Both the position numbers and the translations under genes were made by a program. A model generated the notes under the pieces. That model was not told where the DNA came from, made no database searches, and saw only the letters and a list, made by a program, of their open reading frames with translations. This document shows positions 60,746-64,000 of a stretch of 64,000 nucleotides of DNA, in pieces. Every line of letters begins with the position of its first letter. Position 1 is the stretch's first letter. Where the stretch lies: contig NZ_CP010054.1 of the NCBI RefSeq assembly GCF_000801315.1, positions 1,240,001-1,304,000 on the forward strand. The letters run 5' to 3'. The DNA comes from Hymenobacter sp. DG25B (GTDB lineage: Bacteria; Bacteroidota; Bacteroidia; Cytophagales; Hymenobacteraceae).

Positions 60746-60776
60746 TTGTACAAGCTTAAATAGCCCTGTACCTTTC
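60746..60776 (+). promoter_or_regulatory. Promoter of the PorV-like/HhH-barrel operon
   Basis: TTG (60746-60748), a 20-nt spacer and TACCTTTC (60769-60776), one mismatch from consensus. The -7 box ends 4 nt before the ATG at 60781, which predicts a leaderless message. Confidence 0.6.
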
Positions 60777-60780
60777 CAGT

Positions 60781-61629
60781 ATGGGAAAACTCTACCTACT
60801 AGTAAGTTGGCTTTTTTTGATATCACAGTGTTGTTTAGCGCAGGGAAATGGTCCGGGGCTGCACGGCGCGCGGGCCGCCGGCATGGGCAATGCCGCCGTT
60901 ACGCTTTCTGATGTTTGGGCTTTGGGCAACAACGTGGCCGGCCTTTCCCAGCTTACCCGCCCCGAGGTGGGCGTGTATGCCGAAAACCGGTTTCTGATCA
61001 GCTCCCTCAATACCGTGGGGCTGGCAGTAGCCTCTCCCCTGGGCCGCCTCACCGGCGAGGAGCCGCGTTACGGCGTAGCGGGTCTGGAGCTTCAGCGCTT
61101 CGGCGACAAGCTCTACAATGAGCAGCGCGTGGGCCTGGGCTATGCCTACCGCACCGGCGTGATGAGTGTGGGCGTACGCGCCGATGTATTGCAGGTGGCC
61201 ATAGAAGGGCTGGGCAGCCGTCGGGCCGTAGCGGCTTCAGTGGGCGCGCAGGCCGAGCTGATTCCCCGGAAGCTGGTGTTTGGCGCTTCCCTCTATAACC
61301 TCAACCAGGCCAAGCTGGCCGAGTACGAAGACGAGCGGGTGCCTACCGTGTTGAAAGCCGGCCTCTCGTACCGCCCCACCGAAAAGGTAATGCTGAATGC
61401 CGAAGTGGAAAAAGACGTAGACCACGCCGCCGACTTCCGCGCGGGTATAGAATACCAGGCTCTGGAAGCGCTGGCGCTGCGCGTGGGCGTGCTGGGCGTA
61501 TCGGAGCAGGTAACGGGCGGGGCGGGCTTCCATGCCGGTCGGTTCCGTATTGATTACGCCGGCGCGTGGCATTCGTCGCTGGGGTTGAGCCAGCATATTT
61601 CGGCCGGTTTCCGGCTGGAGGCTAAATAA
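60781..61629 (+). CDS. PorV/PorQ-type outer-membrane beta-barrel protein
   Basis: A 282-residue exported protein (signal peptide to about 20, LISQCCLAQG). The mature start GARAAGMGNAAVTLSDVWAL with NNVAGLSQL is the hallmark of FadL/PorV/PorQ-like small barrels, and a strand-rich body follows, ending in SAGFRLEAK. PorV shuttles type IX cargo and PorQ helps attach it; this one is more generic and may be neither. It is 12 bp upstream of a large HhH-barrel gene and probably cotranscribed. Confidence 0.78.
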   Translation: MGKLYLLVSWLFLISQCCLAQGNGPGLHGARAAGMGNAAVTLSDVWALGNNVAGLSQLTRPEVGVYAENRFLISSLNTVGLAVASPLGRLTGEEPRYGVAGLELQRFGDKLYNEQRVGLGYAYRTGVMSVGVRADVLQVAIEGLGSRRAVAASVGAQAELIPRKLVFGASLYNLNQAKLAEYEDERVPTVLKAGLSYRPTEKVMLNAEVEKDVDHAADFRAGIEYQALEALALRVGVLGVSEQVTGGAGFHAGRFRIDYAGAWHSSLGLSQHISAGFRLEAK

Positions 61630-61641
61630 GCGCGCCGAGCC

Positions 61642-63768
61642 ATGAAACTGTTTCGACCCTTACACGGCCTGGCCGGCGTGGCCGCTCTGCTGCTGCTGAT
61701 GAGCACTCGGGCGCAGGCCCAGGAATACGTGCGCCCGCCCGCCGACCTGGACCGACTGGTGCAGGAGCTTTTTGCCGAGCCTCAGAGCGACGATGTGCCC
61801 TACGAGGACCTGTATGAAACCCTGCTGCAGTACTACCAAACGCCGCTGAACCTGAATACGGCCAGCGCCGAGGAGCTCCGCTCCTTGCTGTTGCTGCGGG
61901 AGCAGCAGATAGCCTCCCTGCTGGAGCACCGCAAGCAGTATGGCTCCCTGCTCAGCATTTATGAGCTGCAAAGTATTCCGGCGTTTGACTTGCGCACCAT
62001 CTACCGGGTAGCCCCTTTTGTCACGGTAGTAAATGCCAACCCCAACGCGGCGCGGGGCCCCTTGTGGCAGCGGGTGTATAAGGAAGATAATAACGCCCTG
62101 TTTCTCCGCTACGAGCGGGTGCTGCAGGACCGCAAAGGCTATTCTGAACCTACAACCAGCAGCACCGGCACTACCTCCTCGCGCTACGCGGGCTCCCCGG
62201 ATAAGCTCATGATGCGCTACCGCGTCAGCCACACCCGCGACTTTAGCTTTGGCTTCACAGCCGAAAAAGATGCCGGCGAGCAGTTGGCCTGGAATCCCGG
62301 CCAGCGTCGCTACGGGCCCGATTTCCTGTCGGCGCACATGCTGCTGCAGGAGCGCGGCCGCCTGAAAACCCTGGCCCTGGGCGACTATCAGCTGCAGTTT
62401 GGGCAGGGGCTGGTGCTTTCCTCAGGCCTGCAGGTGGGCAAGGGTGCCGAAACCATTACCACCATCCGGCGCAGCAGCTTAGGCGTGCGCGCCTATTCCT
62501 CCGTGCTGGAAAGTACTTTTTACCGCGGGGCCGCCGCTACGGCTTCGCTCACCAAACAAATTCAGGCCACCGGCTTTCTGTCCCGCAAGCGGGTAGATGC
62601 CAACGTGCAGCAGGCCCAGGATTCTCTGGCTGATTTCGATGAGTTTTCGTCGGGCATTGTACTCACGGGCTTTCACCGCACGGCTTCCGAGCTGGCTAAC
62701 CGTAAGGCGCTGCAGGAAACCATTGGGGGCGGCAACATCGGCTTTCAGAGCACCGATGGTAGCCTGACCGTGGGCCTGACGGCCGTGAATACGCACTACG
62801 ATAAAGCCATTCAGAAGCGCGATGAGCCTTATAACGCCTATGAGTTTCAGGGGAAGGACAACCTGATAGTAGGGGCGCACTACGGCTACTCCCGCGGCAA
62901 CTGGAACGTGTTTGGCGAAACGGCCCGCTCATCAGGGGGCGGCATTGGTACCGTAAACGGATTGCTGGCCAGCCTGGCTTCCAACGTAGATGCTTCCATT
63001 TTGTACCGCTACTACGCCCGCGACTTCCACACCTTCTACGGGCTGGCGCTAAGCGAGAATACCCGCAACATCAACGAAAGCGGCCTGTATCTGGGCCTGA
63101 AAGTAAGGCCTGTTGCCCGCTGGGAAGTATCGGCGTACTACGACCAGTTCAGCTTTCCCTGGCTGAAATACCGGGTGGGTGCCCCCTCACACGGCAACGA
63201 CTGGCTACTGCGCCTCACCTTTCAGCCCACCAAAACCAGCACGCTCTACGCCCAGTTTCGCGCCCGCACCAAGCCCTACGACTCCGATACCGACGCCAAC
63301 CGCCTCACGCCCGACCCGGAGCCGACCGTGCGCCATAGCCTGCTGGCCTACTTCAATACCGAAGTTACGCCGGCCTTCAGTCTGCGCACCCGCGTGCAAG
63401 GCACCCGCTACCGCGAAGGCACTGGCCCCACCAGCACCGGCTTTTTGCTGGCCCAGGATGCCTCCGTGGCCATTGGCCGCCCGCTCCGCCTGAGTGCCCG
63501 CTACGCCCTCTTCGATACCGATAACTTTGATACGCGCCAGTATGCCTTTGAGCAGGACGTGCTCTACGCGTTTTCCGTGCCAGGCCTGAGTGGCCGTGGC
63601 ACCCGCATGTATCTGCTGGCCGAAGTGCGTATGAACCGCCACCTCACCCTCTGGATGCGCTACGCCACCACCCGCTACCGCGACGTGGAAACCGTAGGTT
63701 CCGGCCTGGAGGAAATCCAGGGAGCAGAGCGCTCTGAGGTAAAAGCCCAGCTCCGGTATCGACTTTAG
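61642..63768 (+). CDS. Helix-hairpin-helix domain outer-membrane barrel protein
   Basis: A 708-residue exported protein (signal to about 27, ending AQAQ). Residues about 40-135 hold two ComEA-like helix-hairpin-helix units (LNLNTASAEELRSLL and SIYELQSIPAFDLRTIYRV). The rest is a large amphipathic strand-rich region with aromatic-rich turns, probably a 20-plus-strand barrel. The usual Gly-x-Gly of the DNA-binding hairpin is missing. This layout recurs in Bacteroidota, role unknown. It is the second gene after the PorV-like protein, 12 bp apart, with a perfect terminator after it. Confidence 0.75.
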   Translation: MKLFRPLHGLAGVAALLLLMSTRAQAQEYVRPPADLDRLVQELFAEPQSDDVPYEDLYETLLQYYQTPLNLNTASAEELRSLLLLREQQIASLLEHRKQYGSLLSIYELQSIPAFDLRTIYRVAPFVTVVNANPNAARGPLWQRVYKEDNNALFLRYERVLQDRKGYSEPTTSSTGTTSSRYAGSPDKLMMRYRVSHTRDFSFGFTAEKDAGEQLAWNPGQRRYGPDFLSAHMLLQERGRLKTLALGDYQLQFGQGLVLSSGLQVGKGAETITTIRRSSLGVRAYSSVLESTFYRGAAATASLTKQIQATGFLSRKRVDANVQQAQDSLADFDEFSSGIVLTGFHRTASELANRKALQETIGGGNIGFQSTDGSLTVGLTAVNTHYDKAIQKRDEPYNAYEFQGKDNLIVGAHYGYSRGNWNVFGETARSSGGGIGTVNGLLASLASNVDASILYRYYARDFHTFYGLALSENTRNINESGLYLGLKVRPVARWEVSAYYDQFSFPWLKYRVGAPSHGNDWLLRLTFQPTKTSTLYAQFRARTKPYDSDTDANRLTPDPEPTVRHSLLAYFNTEVTPAFSLRTRVQGTRYREGTGPTSTGFLLAQDASVAIGRPLRLSARYALFDTDNFDTRQYAFEQDVLYAFSVPGLSGRGTRMYLLAEVRMNRHLTLWMRYATTRYRDVETVGSGLEEIQGAERSEVKAQLRYRL

Positions 63769-63789
63769 GCCGCAATAGTAGCTCGTGAG

Positions 63790-63843
63790 CCTTACCGCAA
63801 AAAGCCCTTCCTCACACCTGAGGAAGGGCTTTTTGCGGTAAGG
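63790..63843 (+). terminator. Intrinsic terminator of the PorV-like/HhH operon
   Basis: CCTTACCGCAAAAAGCCCTT and onward pairs perfectly over about 25 bp around a short loop (TCACACCTGA region). It includes a central AAGGGCTTTTT, so both strands are plausible. Confidence 0.88.
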
Positions 63844-63875
63844 CAGGATGCTGTACTTTATTTTACTGGAGCCTG

Positions 63876-64000
63876 TTACGAGTTGATGGGTTGCAAAACA
63901 CCTTTTGCTGACACTAGGCCGATGAAGGCAAGAAAATGAAATTGCTGCATGGTTAGAGCCAAGTGCTTTTGGTCGCGGGCCAAGCGGCTCCGCCAAAACT
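63876..64000 (-). CDS. C-terminal fragment, possibly of an IS5-type transposase
   Basis: Reading leftward from the right edge, one frame is open for about 40 codons to a TAA at 63876-63878. It reads SRLARDQKHLALTMQQF then HFLAFIGLVSAKG. The pattern R-x-x-x-Q/EK-x-A-x-x-F-x-F-L-A-F resembles the last helix of DDE transposases of the IS5 kind. It is cut by the window edge, so the evidence is slight. The other two minus-strand frames do not look coding. Confidence 0.4.
   Translation of the reverse strand, partial: FWRSRLARDQKHLALTMQQFHFLAFIGLVSAKGVLQPINS

Noticed and set aside
63205..63996. Minus-strand ORF of 263 codons at the right end
   Set aside because: Most of it is antisense to the HhH-barrel gene and it crosses the perfect terminator; only the separate frame ending at 63876 looks coding.

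Overview
The window looks like a chromosomal segment of a Bacteroidota bacterium of the Cytophagales, most likely a Hymenobacter-like organism. The evidence is: many promoter boxes of the Bacteroidota type (TTTG/TTG, about 19-20 nt, then TAnnTTTG); a protein with a type IX secretion C-terminal sorting domain; an 81-residue ATP synthase epsilon subunit encoded beside atpD without the rest of the atp operon; an IPExxVDY-family gene beside pyk; a TonB receptor with an N-terminal carboxypeptidase-like domain; a PorV/PorQ-type outer-membrane protein; and fairly GC-rich coding DNA. Almost all of it is core, compact genome. No prophage, CRISPR array or complete insertion sequence is visible.

Layout. 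1-5.1 kb: a lipoprotein fragment, a GT-C glycosyltransferase of lower GC, a hypothetical protein, a LysR regulator and threonine synthase. 5.2-13 kb: a large six-hairpin glycosidase lipoprotein, an Amt ammonium transporter, a ZIP metal transporter with two small genes, an endonuclease III-like enzyme and a secreted hypothetical. 12.9-22.7 kb: a CHASE3 histidine kinase with a single-domain response regulator, an rRNA/tRNA methyltransferase, a DoxX-like protein, a TonB receptor, acylphosphatase, a DUF2071 protein, typA and a lipoprotein MsrB. 22.9-33.3 kb: a frameshifted lipoprotein, an AT-hook basic protein, metG, pth, rplY, a CocE/NonD hydrolase, prs, tRNA-Gln and atpD-atpC. 33.4-41.4 kb: a trans-sulfuration enzyme, a pglC/pglD/pglE-like glycan operon, ispE, an EamA exporter, lptG and tgt. 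41.6-50.7 kb: a GT2 enzyme coupled to an ECF sigma factor, rsmG, an alpha/beta hydrolase, an MFS transporter, rpsT, a T9SS cargo protein, pyk and IPExxVDY. 50.9-64 kb: acpP-fabF-rnc, nadE, a second ECF sigma factor with a probable anti-sigma partner, lgt, fba, a beta-propeller lipoprotein, yidD, a small monooxygenase-like protein, a PorV-like protein with a helix-hairpin-helix/beta-barrel protein, and possibly the tail of a transposase at the right edge.

The least explained material lies between the genes. At least four families of long, near-perfect inverted repeats (about 30-165 bp) sit in intergenic gaps: three copies of one (26.2, 44.2, 53.2 kb), three of another built on TAGCGCGAAG (38.05, 43.4, 50.2 kb), one at 41.4 kb, and a heptamer-built hairpin between atpD and atpC. 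They look like non-autonomous MITE/REP-type elements; some overlap promoters or stop codons. A second theme is that several strong -7 boxes lie only 4-7 nt before the start codon, which predicts leaderless mRNAs. Strong intrinsic terminators, many shared by convergent genes, separate most transcription units. All family assignments are from reading the sequence; no database search was run.
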